The notes below the pieces were generated by a model. The model worked only from the letters and a program-made list of their open reading frames with translations, was not told the origin of the DNA and ran no database searches. Below, in pieces: positions 17,862-25,466 of a DNA stretch of 64,000 bases (the first letter of the stretch is position 1; every line of letters begins with the position of its first letter). The DNA lies in NCBI RefSeq assembly GCF_000526215.1, contig NZ_JAFQ01000003.1, positions 163,255 through 227,254 of the forward strand. Direction: 5' to 3'. The stretch comes from Nocardia sp. BMG51109 (GTDB lineage: Bacteria; Actinomycetota; Actinomycetes; Mycobacteriales; Mycobacteriaceae). Both the position numbers and the translations under genes were made by a program.

Positions 17862-18450
17862 ATGTCCGCTCCCGGCATCCCTCAGCGCAGCCTGACGATC
17901 AGCGAGGTCGCGACGGCCATGAATGTGGTCACCTCGACCCTGCGGTTCTACGAGCGGGAAGGGCTGATCCGGCCGCTGGCCCGCCGCGGCGGGAGGCGAG
18001 TCTACGCCCCGACATCCTCTCCCGGCCGGCGCTGATCGACATGGCGAAGCGGGCGGGATTCACCATCACCGAGATGGTCCGCGTCTTCGACGCCGGCACC
18101 GGGACACCTCGCCCGGAGTGGCGGGAACTGGCCGGACCGAAGCTGGCCGAACTCGACGCCGGGCACGAGACCACGGTGAACCTCATCGCCAACGGAACGC
18201 TCGCCCTGCTTCGGCACCCCGCATACCTCACCGAGCTGAGACGGCGTCCGGAGCTGGCTCCCGCGGTGGTCGAGGAGATCCTGCCTTACGACCCGCCGTG
18301 CAACTGACCGCCCGGGTGCTCCAGGCGGACACCGAACTGTATAGTCACCCCTCCCGCAGGGCGCCATGGTCAACCTGATGCTGGCCGCCGCCCAGCGCGA
18401 TCCGTCGGCGTTCACCGAACCGGACCTGTTCGACCCCGGTCGCGAGGCGA
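17862..18450 (+). pseudogene. chimeric remnant: MerR regulator joined to cytochrome P450 fragment
   Basis: From ATG 17862 the frame encodes a MerR-type HTH ([40 protein letters not shown]), then a 1-base deletion near 18010 ends the frame at 18035. In the corrected frame it continues [20 protein letters not shown] and [20 protein letters not shown], ordinary MerR dimerisation-helix sequence. At about 18163 it changes without a stop to [20 protein letters not shown], the P450 I-helix, then [20 protein letters not shown] (ExxR-region approach). Further 1-base losses near 18298 and 18350 separate [13 protein letters not shown] and MVNLMLAAAQRDPSAFTEPD. The P450 N-terminal half and the heme-Cys loop are both absent. 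Confidence 0.85.
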
Positions 18451-18520
18451 ACTCCCATAGTTCCTGGTCGGCATCGTTTCATTCAGGCACCACCCTGATC
18501 GAGGGCCGAGGATGCGAGTG

Positions 18521-21500
18521 TCAGGGGCAGAGGTTCCGGTATGGCGGTTCGGGCGGCGCGTAGTTGTTCCACTGTTCGCGAGTGAACCAGGCTGGGGTCG
18601 AAGCGCACAGTGAGACGGCGGGATCGGTCGTGAAACCAAGGTCCCACAGCCGTACTTCGGCATTATCGGTTGCCTCAACCAGTATTCTGCCGTCGGGACT
18701 GAATACCATGGACTGCACTGAACCGCCGGGGCCGTTGAGCGGTTCGCCGAGTGGCCGGTTGTTCTCCACGTCCCACAGCCGCACGGTGCCGTGTCGATCG
18801 CCGGTGGCGATGGTTTTATTGTCGGGGCTGAATATCATGGACTGCACGGGCTCGCCGTGGCTGATGGTCGATTTATCGCCCACCGCGTCGTCGGATATAC
18901 TCCACAATTGGACTGTGCCGGTGTTGAGGCTACTGATGGCAAGGGTTTTACTGTCGGGACTGAATGCCACAAAAGATGTCGGCGGGTTTCTTCCTTCGAG
19001 GGGTTTGCCGAGTGGCCGGTGGTTTTTCATATCCCACAGCCGTGTCGACTGACCGCCACCGGCGGCAAGGTTTTTGCCGTTCGGACTGAATGCCACCGCA
19101 CGCAGGGGAGTATAGTTTTTGTGGCCGGTCATCGGTTCGTCGAGAAATTGGTAATCCTCTACACGCCATAACCGGACTGTGCCATCTTGAGCGCCTGTGG
19201 CAAGAGTCTTCCCGTCAGGGCTGAACACGATCGAAATCAACGCAGCGCTGCTGCTGCCGCTGAGCCGGTTACCGAGAGGTCGGTGGTCTTCGACATTCCA
19301 CAATTGGACCGTACTATCGTTGAAGCCGCCGGTAGCGAGGGTTTTTCCGTCAGGACTGAACGCGACCGAAGCCACTTCCAATGTATGGCCGAGGAGTGGT
19401 TGGCCAAGCAATTTATTGCGTTCCACGTCCCAGAACCGGACCGTGCCGTCGGATCCACCGGTGGCTAGAGTCTTTCCGTCGGGGCTCAACGCCAGAGCGC
19501 TGACCCCGGTCTTCTCGTTGTGGCCGGTGAGTTGTTCGTCCAGTGGTCTGCGGATGGCTACATTCCACAATCTGACCGTGTTGTCGGCGCCGCCGGTGGC
19601 GAGAGTTTTTCCGTCCGTACTGAACGTTATCGAATTCACCATTCCGTCGTGGCCGGTGAGTGGTTCGCCGAGTGCTCGGTTATGTTCCACGTCCCATAAT
19701 CTTATCGTGCCGTCGGCGCCGCCGGTGGTGAGAGTTTTCCCGTCGGGGCTGAATGCCACCGACAACACCTGTTTGTTGTGTCCGGTCAATGGTTCGCCGA
19801 GCGGTTCGCGTCTGATCGCGTCCCACAATCGGATGGTGCCGTCGTCGCCGCCTATGGCGAGAGTTTTCCCGTCAGGGCTGAACGCCATCGACTGCACGGG
19901 TCCCTTGTTGTTGGCAAGTCGTTCGCCGAGTGGCTCGTTGAGTCCCATGTCCCACAGTTGGACTGTACCGTCAAAGCCTCCGCTAACGACCGTTTTCCCA
20001 TCGGGGGAGAATGTAACCTTGGCCCCGTCGTCGCCGAGGTGAATGACAGAAAGCCCGGGCAGGGGCTGCTTGCGTTCTATATCCCACCGCTGGATCTTGC
20101 CTTTCCAACTGCTAGCGGCGAGACTTTTTCCGTCGGAACCGAATGCCACCGACTGCACTCCCCAGTCCAATCTGATGGCTGGTTCGTCGAAGGGCTGCTT
20201 GCGCTCTACGTCCCACAGCTGGACTGTACGGTCCTCGCTGTCGCCGCCGATGGCGAGAGTCCGGCCGTCGGGGCTGAATTCCAACGCCGACAGCAGCTTT
20301 TTGCCGGCGGGCAGTTCGCCGACGGGCTGGTTGCGCGCTATGTCCCACAGTCGGACGACGCCGTCACTGCCACCGGTGGCCAGGACATTGCGGTCTGGGC
20401 TCATCGCCATCGTGGTCAGTTGACCGGTAGGGATAGGGGTGAAGCGTGTCATCGCTGGGTTGCGGATGGCTGCGAGCACAGCGTTGCGGGCTTCGGGCGT
20501 GGGGTCGATACGCCATGCCGCCAGGGCCGAAACCCGGGAGCCCAACGGGTCCGAGGAGGCGAGGCGCTCGCTCTTGCCGACCAACTCGCGCGCCACGGCC
20601 CTGTCGCGTTGCTCATCCGATTTTCGGCTGGCGTGGAAAGCGACGAGTGTTGCTGCGGCCAGGGCGACGACCAGGAACATCAACACTCCGGTCGCGGCTC
20701 GGCGCTGCCGGACGCGAAGGTGTCGCGCTCGAATACCGGCGGCGAGGAACCGCGTCTCGGTGGCACCGAGCGGTGGATAGCGCGCCGGGTCGGCGGCGAC
20801 CTGGTCGGCAGCCGTGACGGCAGTGTTGAGAACGTTGCCGGAGTACAGGTGTGCGGAGTCGCGGGAGTTGCGGTCCCATTCGGCCGCCGCGGCGCGCAGG
20901 CGGGCGCAGACGGCGCGGTTCTCGCGGGTCTCGGCCAGCCAGGTATCGCGTAGTAGCGGCCAGGTGGTCAGCAGCACCTCGTGGCTGATCTCGACGGTGT
21001 GCTTGCCCATGGTCAGCAGACGTTCGGCGGTGAATGCGGCCAGCACCGCGTCGATGTCGGCCGGGTTCACGCCGTCCCAGGCCAGGTCGTCGCGGTGGAC
21101 ACGGTCGGCGGTGTCGGCGCCGTCGCTGCCGTTGACGACCAGCCGGGTGAAGATCCGGCGTGCGGCCTGCCGCTGGGGCCGGGTGAGCGAATCGTAGGCC
21201 CGCTGGGCGCTGTCGGCGACCGCGCCCTCGAGGCCGCCGCTGCGTTCGTAGTCGGCGACGGTGACCGTGTCGCCGGACCGCAGCCGCCAGGTCCGGTCCA
21301 GCGCATACGACAGCAGCGGGAGCACCCCGGCCGCCGACATCGTTGCCGCCACGGGTTCCGAATCGACTGCGCGAACCCGGGTTTCGCGGAGCAACTGTTC
21401 GGTGAGGTCGTCGTCGACGCGGGAGCCGGCTTGTTTGGCCGGTTCGGCGATCGCCAGCCGCAACTGCCGCTCGGTCATCGCCGTCACCAGAAAGTGGTGC

Positions 21501-22315
21501 TGGATCGCGTCGATCAGCTGTTCGTAGTCTCCGCAGCGGGCCTCGAAATCGTTGCGCATCACCAGAACCACCAGCACGGTGGTATCGGCGTGCCGGATCG
21601 TGGCGGCCGCATCCAACGCCGTGACGAACGCTTGCCGCTGTATCTCGTCGGAGCATTGGGTGAACACCTGCTCGAACTGGTCGACCACCAGCAGCAGCCC
21701 GCCCGGTTCACCGGACTCGGCCGACTGCCGGGCGGCCTGGGCGGCGGTCACCGCGAATCCGGCCGGGTCGTCGCGTAATTCGCGCCGGATCGTCGCCGCG
21801 TCCAGTCCCGCCACCTGGGCGGTGACCACCGCCAGTTCGTCGAGCGGAGAATGCCCGGCGGTCAGCAGCAGGCACGCCCACCGATGCGCCTGTGCCGCCC
21901 CGTCCAAACCCACTCCGCGCAGGCGGGGTATCACCCCGGCGCGCAGCAGCGACGATTTACCCGCGCCCGACACCCCTGACACGACCAGGACCCCGGGCTG
22001 GTGCAGACGCTGTGAAAGTCGTTGTAGTACTTCGTCGATCGCCTTGTCGCGGCCGAAGAAGAACGGCGCGTCACGTTCGGAGAACCAGCCCAACCCCCGA
22101 TACGGCGACTCGACCTCGCCCGTGACGCCGATCAACGGCGCCGGCGCCACTCCGTCGGTCCACGTCCCTCGGTAGCTGTAGATCACCTGTGTGTTGTGGT
22201 CACCGACCTGCACGCCCTGCGCCGCGCGTGCGTCCACGTGCCGATCCCGGTCGGAACCGGTGCCGGACTCGTCTTCGGCGCCGGTTACCTCGGTATCGCG
22301 ATCATTGCCGGTCAT
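18521..22315 (-). CDS. NLR-like STAND NTPase receptor: amyloid motif, P-loop NTPase, membrane helix, 14 WD40 repeats
   Basis: 1264 residues. After a charged N-terminus, VQVGDHNTQ (35-43) is a RHIM-like/BASS amyloid-signalling motif. The nSTAND1-type NTPase (about 70-480) has YRGLGWFSERDAPFFFGRD, Walker A GVSGAGKSS (K120), Walker B LLLVVDQFEQ (D212) and VLPLLSYALDRTW, then a winged-helix/helical region. One membrane helix (GVLMFLVVALAAATLVAF, about 543-560) leads to 14 WD40 units (about 634-1225), enough for two seven-bladed propellers. Expected role: NTP-gated oligomerising sensor whose propellers detect a trigger and whose N-terminal motif seeds the partner effector. The start ATG overlaps the effector stop (ATGA). 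The WD40-coding part looks less GC-rich than its neighbours, suggesting acquisition. Its ligand is unknown. Confidence 0.92.
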   Translation of the reverse strand: MTGNDRDTEVTGAEDESGTGSDRDRHVDARAAQGVQVGDHNTQVIYSYRGTWTDGVAPAPLIGVTGEVESPYRGLGWFSERDAPFFFGRDKAIDEVLQRLSQRLHQPGVLVVSGVSGAGKSSLLRAGVIPRLRGVGLDGAAQAHRWACLLLTAGHSPLDELAVVTAQVAGLDAATIRRELRDDPAGFAVTAAQAARQSAESGEPGGLLLVVDQFEQVFTQCSDEIQRQAFVTALDAAATIRHADTTVLVVLVMRNDFEARCGDYEQLIDAIQHHFLVTAMTERQLRLAIAEPAKQAGSRVDDDLTEQLLRETRVRAVDSEPVAATMSAAGVLPLLSYALDRTWRLRSGDTVTVADYERSGGLEGAVADSAQRAYDSLTRPQRQAARRIFTRLVVNGSDGADTADRVHRDDLAWDGVNPADIDAVLAAFTAERLLTMGKHTVEISHEVLLTTWPLLRDTWLAETRENRAVCARLRAAAAEWDRNSRDSAHLYSGNVLNTAVTAADQVAADPARYPPLGATETRFLAAGIRARHLRVRQRRAATGVLMFLVVALAAATLVAFHASRKSDEQRDRAVARELVGKSERLASSDPLGSRVSALAAWRIDPTPEARNAVLAAIRNPAMTRFTPIPTGQLTTMAMSPDRNVLATGGSDGVVRLWDIARNQPVGELPAGKKLLSALEFSPDGRTLAIGGDSEDRTVQLWDVERKQPFDEPAIRLDWGVQSVAFGSDGKSLAASSWKGKIQRWDIERKQPLPGLSVIHLGDDGAKVTFSPDGKTVVSGGFDGTVQLWDMGLNEPLGERLANNKGPVQSMAFSPDGKTLAIGGDDGTIRLWDAIRREPLGEPLTGHNKQVLSVAFSPDGKTLTTGGADGTIRLWDVEHNRALGEPLTGHDGMVNSITFSTDGKTLATGGADNTVRLWNVAIRRPLDEQLTGHNEKTGVSALALSPDGKTLATGGSDGTVRFWDVERNKLLGQPLLGHTLEVASVAFSPDGKTLATGGFNDSTVQLWNVEDHRPLGNRLSGSSSAALISIVFSPDGKTLATGAQDGTVRLWRVEDYQFLDEPMTGHKNYTPLRAVAFSPNGKNLAAGGGQSTRLWDMKNHRPLGKPLEGRNPPTSFVAFSPDSKTLAISSLNTGTVQLWSISDDAVGDKSTISHGEPVQSMIFSPDNKTIATGDRHGTVRLWDVENNRPLGEPLNGPGGSVQSMVFSPDGRILVEATDNAEVRLWDLGFTTDPAVSLCASTPAWFTREQWNNYAPPEPPYRNLCP

Positions 22316-22686
22316 CCGAAGGTGTTGTGCTGGGTGCCGTGATCTCCGATCTGTACACCCTGCGCGTGGCGCAGATCGATCCTGGCGCGGGCGGCCTCGA
22401 CGCGATCCGACGGCAACTCCGACAGCAAAGTCTCTGCGGCCGAGCGCAGTTCACTGTCGCCGACCGAACGGTGGTGTCGCAGCGCGTCCTCGAGCTCAGC
22501 CACGTTTCCGCCCGGCGCTGCCTCGTTCGCCTCGATCACTTCGACGGCACCGGAATCGTCGCCGCCCCCGGTGAGCCGATCCCGCAGGGCCGTATAAGCG
22601 TCACGGACGGCCGCGGTCGCGGCATCCTGGCCCCCGGCCGCGGCGCCCACGATCAGCGCTGTCGTGATAACGGTCAACGGATCCAC
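22312..22686 (-). CDS. small putative cell-death effector: Bell-like helical domain with C-terminal RHIM-like amyloid motif
   Basis: 124 residues from GTG 22686, chosen because GGGAGGAG lies 5 nt upstream and because the protein then starts VDPLTVITTALIVGAAAGG, the hydrophobic N-terminal helix expected. Helical core to about residue 92 (DAATAAVRDAYTALRDRL, ELEDALRHHRSVGDSEL, AAETLLSEL), linker, then VQIGDHGTQ at 111-119 at the extreme C-terminus. This layout matches bacterial Bell domains, counterparts of fungal HeLo/HET-S and animal MLKL four-helix bundles, which are proposed to insert in membranes when the amyloid motif is templated. The partner receptor carries the matching motif and overlaps by 4 bp. 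Longer upstream starts (to 22779) add a non-conserved basic leader. Confidence 0.82.
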   Translation of the reverse strand: MDPLTVITTALIVGAAAGGQDAATAAVRDAYTALRDRLTGGGDDSGAVEVIEANEAAPGGNVAELEDALRHHRSVGDSELRSAAETLLSELPSDRVEAARARIDLRHAQGVQIGDHGTQHNTFG

Positions 22687-22835
22687 ACGTGCTCCTCCCA
22701 GACACTGTGCTGGCAAAGTAACACGATCAAGCAGTCGCGAGCACCCGGACGACTCGAATTTCTTTGTCGAACAACGCAAGTAGGACCTGCCAAGGGATCG
22801 CTTCGCTGGGCAATTCGGAGGTCACCGACGACGGG

Positions 22836-24353
22836 CTATGCCCGCCTCCACCAGGGTGGGGCGGGTTGGCCGTGGTTCGGGTCAGCCGGGTTTTCGCCTG
22901 GCCTCGCCGGGGTCGGATGCTGGTGCGGGAGTGAGGTAGTCGCCCGGATGGTGGAATCGGTTGGTCCGGGTCGTCGCCTCGGATCCACGTGCGCCGGCGG
23001 AAACCACGCCGTGCGCCCGGCCCTGCGGTGGCCCGGTGGGACTGCTCGGGCGGTCCAGCCGGCCGTGGTGCCCGCGAGCCGGTGGTGGGGTTCGCAGACG
23101 AAGGTCAGCTGGTCGGCATCGGTGTCGCCGCCGTCGGCCCACTCGGTGCGATGGTGTGTCTGGCACAGGTATCCCGGTTTCGCGCAGCCGGGGAAGGTGC
23201 AGCCGACATCGCGGGCGTGCAACACGATCCGCTGGTCCGCCGACGCGATCCGTCTCGACCTGCCCAGATATAGTGGGCGACCGTCTCGGTGGTCGAACAA
23301 TGCCAGGTAGTGATGCGCATGCGAGGCCAACCGCAACGCCGACCGGACCGGCAGCAATGTCCCGCCGCCGGTCGCCACGGGCGGGCCCGATACCTCCACA
23401 TGCGGAGAATCCGGATCGTGGTCGGCGACGGCATCTTCCAGCTCTCGCAGCGACATCGACACGATCACCGTCACCGGCAGGCCCCGATGCTGCCCCAGCC
23501 GGCCCGACGCAATGCTGTCGCGCAGCACCACTTTCAGCGCGTCGTGCTGGCGCTGGCCGGTGGTCCGGGAGTCCCGCACCCGCGCCGCCTCGTCCGGTTC
23601 CTCGTTCACAACGGGCGCCTCGTCGTCGGGATTGCAGGCTCCCGGCTTCGCGTACTTGGCGAATGCCGCCTCCAGATACGCGCGCAGTTCCGGGTCCGCC
23701 CACACCGTGCACCGGCTCATCAGATCCGGTCCCTGACGGCCCATCGTGAAATCCCGCCGCCGCGCCCGATCCGTATCGGTGAACGTCCCGTCCGGATTCA
23801 CCAGTGCCGCAAGCTTGCCCGCGACCTGCCGCAGCTGATCGGGCCGCAGCTCTCGCGCGAACGCCGCCAGTTCCTGCTCCGCCTGCGCCCGGGTGCCCGC
23901 ATCCACCACACACGGCAAATGCTCGATGAAATCCCTGATCACCTGCACATGCGCGGACCCGATCGCCCCCTCGGCCTGCGCGGCCGCCGTCGCGGGCAGC
24001 CGAGGCTCGAGTATCTCCCCGGTGAGGTCGGTGCGATGAGCCAGCTCTTCCGCGGCACGCCACCGCGCCCGCGCCTCGCCCGGCGCGATCCGCAGCCCGT
24101 CGGCCAGCGTCTCGACCAGGTTGTTGGTAGCGAACTCGGTATTCGACCACTGCTCGGCCATCTGCGCCACCACCTCCAGCCCCATCCCCGGAAGCGCGCG
24201 CAACACCGTCTCGATCCGCCGCAACAACCGCAACCGGTCGACGTTCGACAGTGCGTCCGTTCGCACGCCCGACACCCGCACGGCAGCGGCCTCCAACGCC
24301 GCGACCCCCGCCTCCACCTCGGGGTCCGCAAGCACGTCCGGCATCGAAACCAT
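22836..24353 (-). CDS. DUF222 / HNH endonuclease-like protein (13E12-type)
   Basis: 505 residues. The N-terminal helical DUF222 region (LRLLRRIETVLRALPGMGLEVV through ARELRPDQLRQVAGKLAAL) is followed by an HNH nuclease fold near 365-425 with VGCTFPGCAKPGYLCQTHH and FVCEPHHR, giving CxxxxC and HH zinc/catalytic residues. A Pro-rich tail completes it. The family matches the 13E12 repeat proteins of mycobacteria, which are multicopy, often sit at variable loci and have no proven target. A second ATG (24344) three codons in is an alternative start. Confidence 0.9.
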   Translation of the reverse strand: MVSMPDVLADPEVEAGVAALEAAAVRVSGVRTDALSNVDRLRLLRRIETVLRALPGMGLEVVAQMAEQWSNTEFATNNLVETLADGLRIAPGEARARWRAAEELAHRTDLTGEILEPRLPATAAAQAEGAIGSAHVQVIRDFIEHLPCVVDAGTRAQAEQELAAFARELRPDQLRQVAGKLAALVNPDGTFTDTDRARRRDFTMGRQGPDLMSRCTVWADPELRAYLEAAFAKYAKPGACNPDDEAPVVNEEPDEAARVRDSRTTGQRQHDALKVVLRDSIASGRLGQHRGLPVTVIVSMSLRELEDAVADHDPDSPHVEVSGPPVATGGGTLLPVRSALRLASHAHHYLALFDHRDGRPLYLGRSRRIASADQRIVLHARDVGCTFPGCAKPGYLCQTHHRTEWADGGDTDADQLTFVCEPHHRLAGTTAGWTARAVPPGHRRAGRTAWFPPAHVDPRRRPGPTDSTIRATTSLPHQHPTPARPGENPADPNHGQPAPPWWRRA

Positions 24354-24641
24354 GTTCGAATTCTAGTGGCCGCCTATTCGACACGCCAACGAAAACTTCT
24401 GCCCGACAAGACATCCGGGTGCGTCGACGTGAAACACGTGAGCCTCACAGCTGAAGCCGGAACCGTGGTCGACGACAGTCGGCAACTGCGCTGCTCGGAC
24501 ACGATAAACACGGTGCTGTGGAAACATGCTGCGTCCCTGCGGTGAACGGCGGGTGTGACGGCCGTCTCGTTCACCGGACTGGCATCGGGAGGACACTCGG
24601 CGGTAGCCGCGAGGCCGATTCGGGCTGGCTTCATCGAGGAT
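24354..24641. promoter_or_regulatory. divergent intergenic region upstream of the GNAT/acyltransferase operon
   Basis: About 290 bp between divergent genes. An in-frame GTG at 24555 would extend the downstream protein by 29 residues (MTAVSFTGLASGG...), but this stretch lacks family similarity and ATG 24642 is preceded by GAGGAT. No clear promoter elements could be fixed. Confidence 0.35.
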
Positions 24642-25466
24642 ATGACGACACTGTCCGTGCTCACCGCGCCTGCCCGCACGACGGACACGGAGGGGGATCG
24701 GCCGCGTTACTCGCTGGTGGTGTCCTCCGACCCGGAGCACCGCCTCGCGGCGCAGCGGCTGCGCTACCAAGTCTTCGCCTCCGAGCCGGGATTCACCATT
24801 CCCGACAATACCGACGGTCTGGACGCCGATCGCTTCGACGAGCACTGCGACCATCTGCTGGTGCGCGACGACGCGACCGACCGATTCGTCGGCTGCTACC
24901 GCATGCTACCGCCCGACAAGGTCGCGGCCGCGGGCGGGTACTACACGGCCACCGAATTCGACTTGACCGCAATGGATCCCGAGGGCCAGCGGATCGTCGA
25001 GATGGGCCGGGCCTGCGTGGTGCCCGAACACCGCAACGGGTCGACGGTGACGCTGATGTGGGCGGGCATCCTGCACTACATCCAGCTCACCGGCTACGAC
25101 TGGGTGATGGGCTGCGCGTCGGTGCCGATGCGGGACACCCCCGCCGATCCGGCCGGGGTGAACGTGCGCGGCGTGCGAGATCTGTTGCTGGCCAAGCACG
25201 GTGGCGATCCGGCGCGGCGGGTGCGGCCGTATCGTCCGGTGGTCGTCGACGGCCGTCCCCTGGACGAGCTGGAATCGCCCGCGCGGCCGAAACTTCCGCC
25301 GCTGCTGCGGGGGTACCTGCGGCTGGGCGCGGAGATCTGCGGTGAGCCCGCCCACGATCCGGACTTCGGAGTCGCGGATTTCGTTGTGCTGCTGGGCCTC
25401 GAGACCATCAACCGGCGTTACCTGGATCGGTTACAGAGCGCCGCGAACACCTTCGACGGACGGTGA
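24642..25466 (+). CDS. GNAT N-acyltransferase (OlsB/Rv3027c-like)
   Basis: 274 residues from ATG 24642. The pattern RLAAQRLRYQVFASEPGF, DRFDEHCDHLLVRDD, VGCYRMLPPDKV, VEMGRACVVPEHRNG and GYDWVMGCASVPMRD matches the ornithine-lipid-type acyl-ACP/CoA N-acyltransferase family in the GNAT fold. It precedes a 1-acylglycerol-3-phosphate acyltransferase with a TGATG junction, as in M. tuberculosis Rv3027c-Rv3026c. An OlsB-OlsA-like pair making an acylated amino-acid lipid is plausible but unproven. Confidence 0.82.
   Translation: MTTLSVLTAPARTTDTEGDRPRYSLVVSSDPEHRLAAQRLRYQVFASEPGFTIPDNTDGLDADRFDEHCDHLLVRDDATDRFVGCYRMLPPDKVAAAGGYYTATEFDLTAMDPEGQRIVEMGRACVVPEHRNGSTVTLMWAGILHYIQLTGYDWVMGCASVPMRDTPADPAGVNVRGVRDLLLAKHGGDPARRVRPYRPVVVDGRPLDELESPARPKLPPLLRGYLRLGAEICGEPAHDPDFGVADFVVLLGLETINRRYLDRLQSAANTFDGR

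Noticed and set aside
17862..18450. Programmed frameshift joining MerR segments
   Set aside because: Several separate 1-base losses, a domain switch to a P450 fragment and no slippery motif point to decay, not recoding.
18521..22315. SARP/AfsR-type transcriptional activator
   Set aside because: No OmpR-like DNA-binding or BTAD domain at the N-terminus; NTPase is nSTAND1-like and is followed by WD40, with an amyloid motif instead of a DNA-binding domain.
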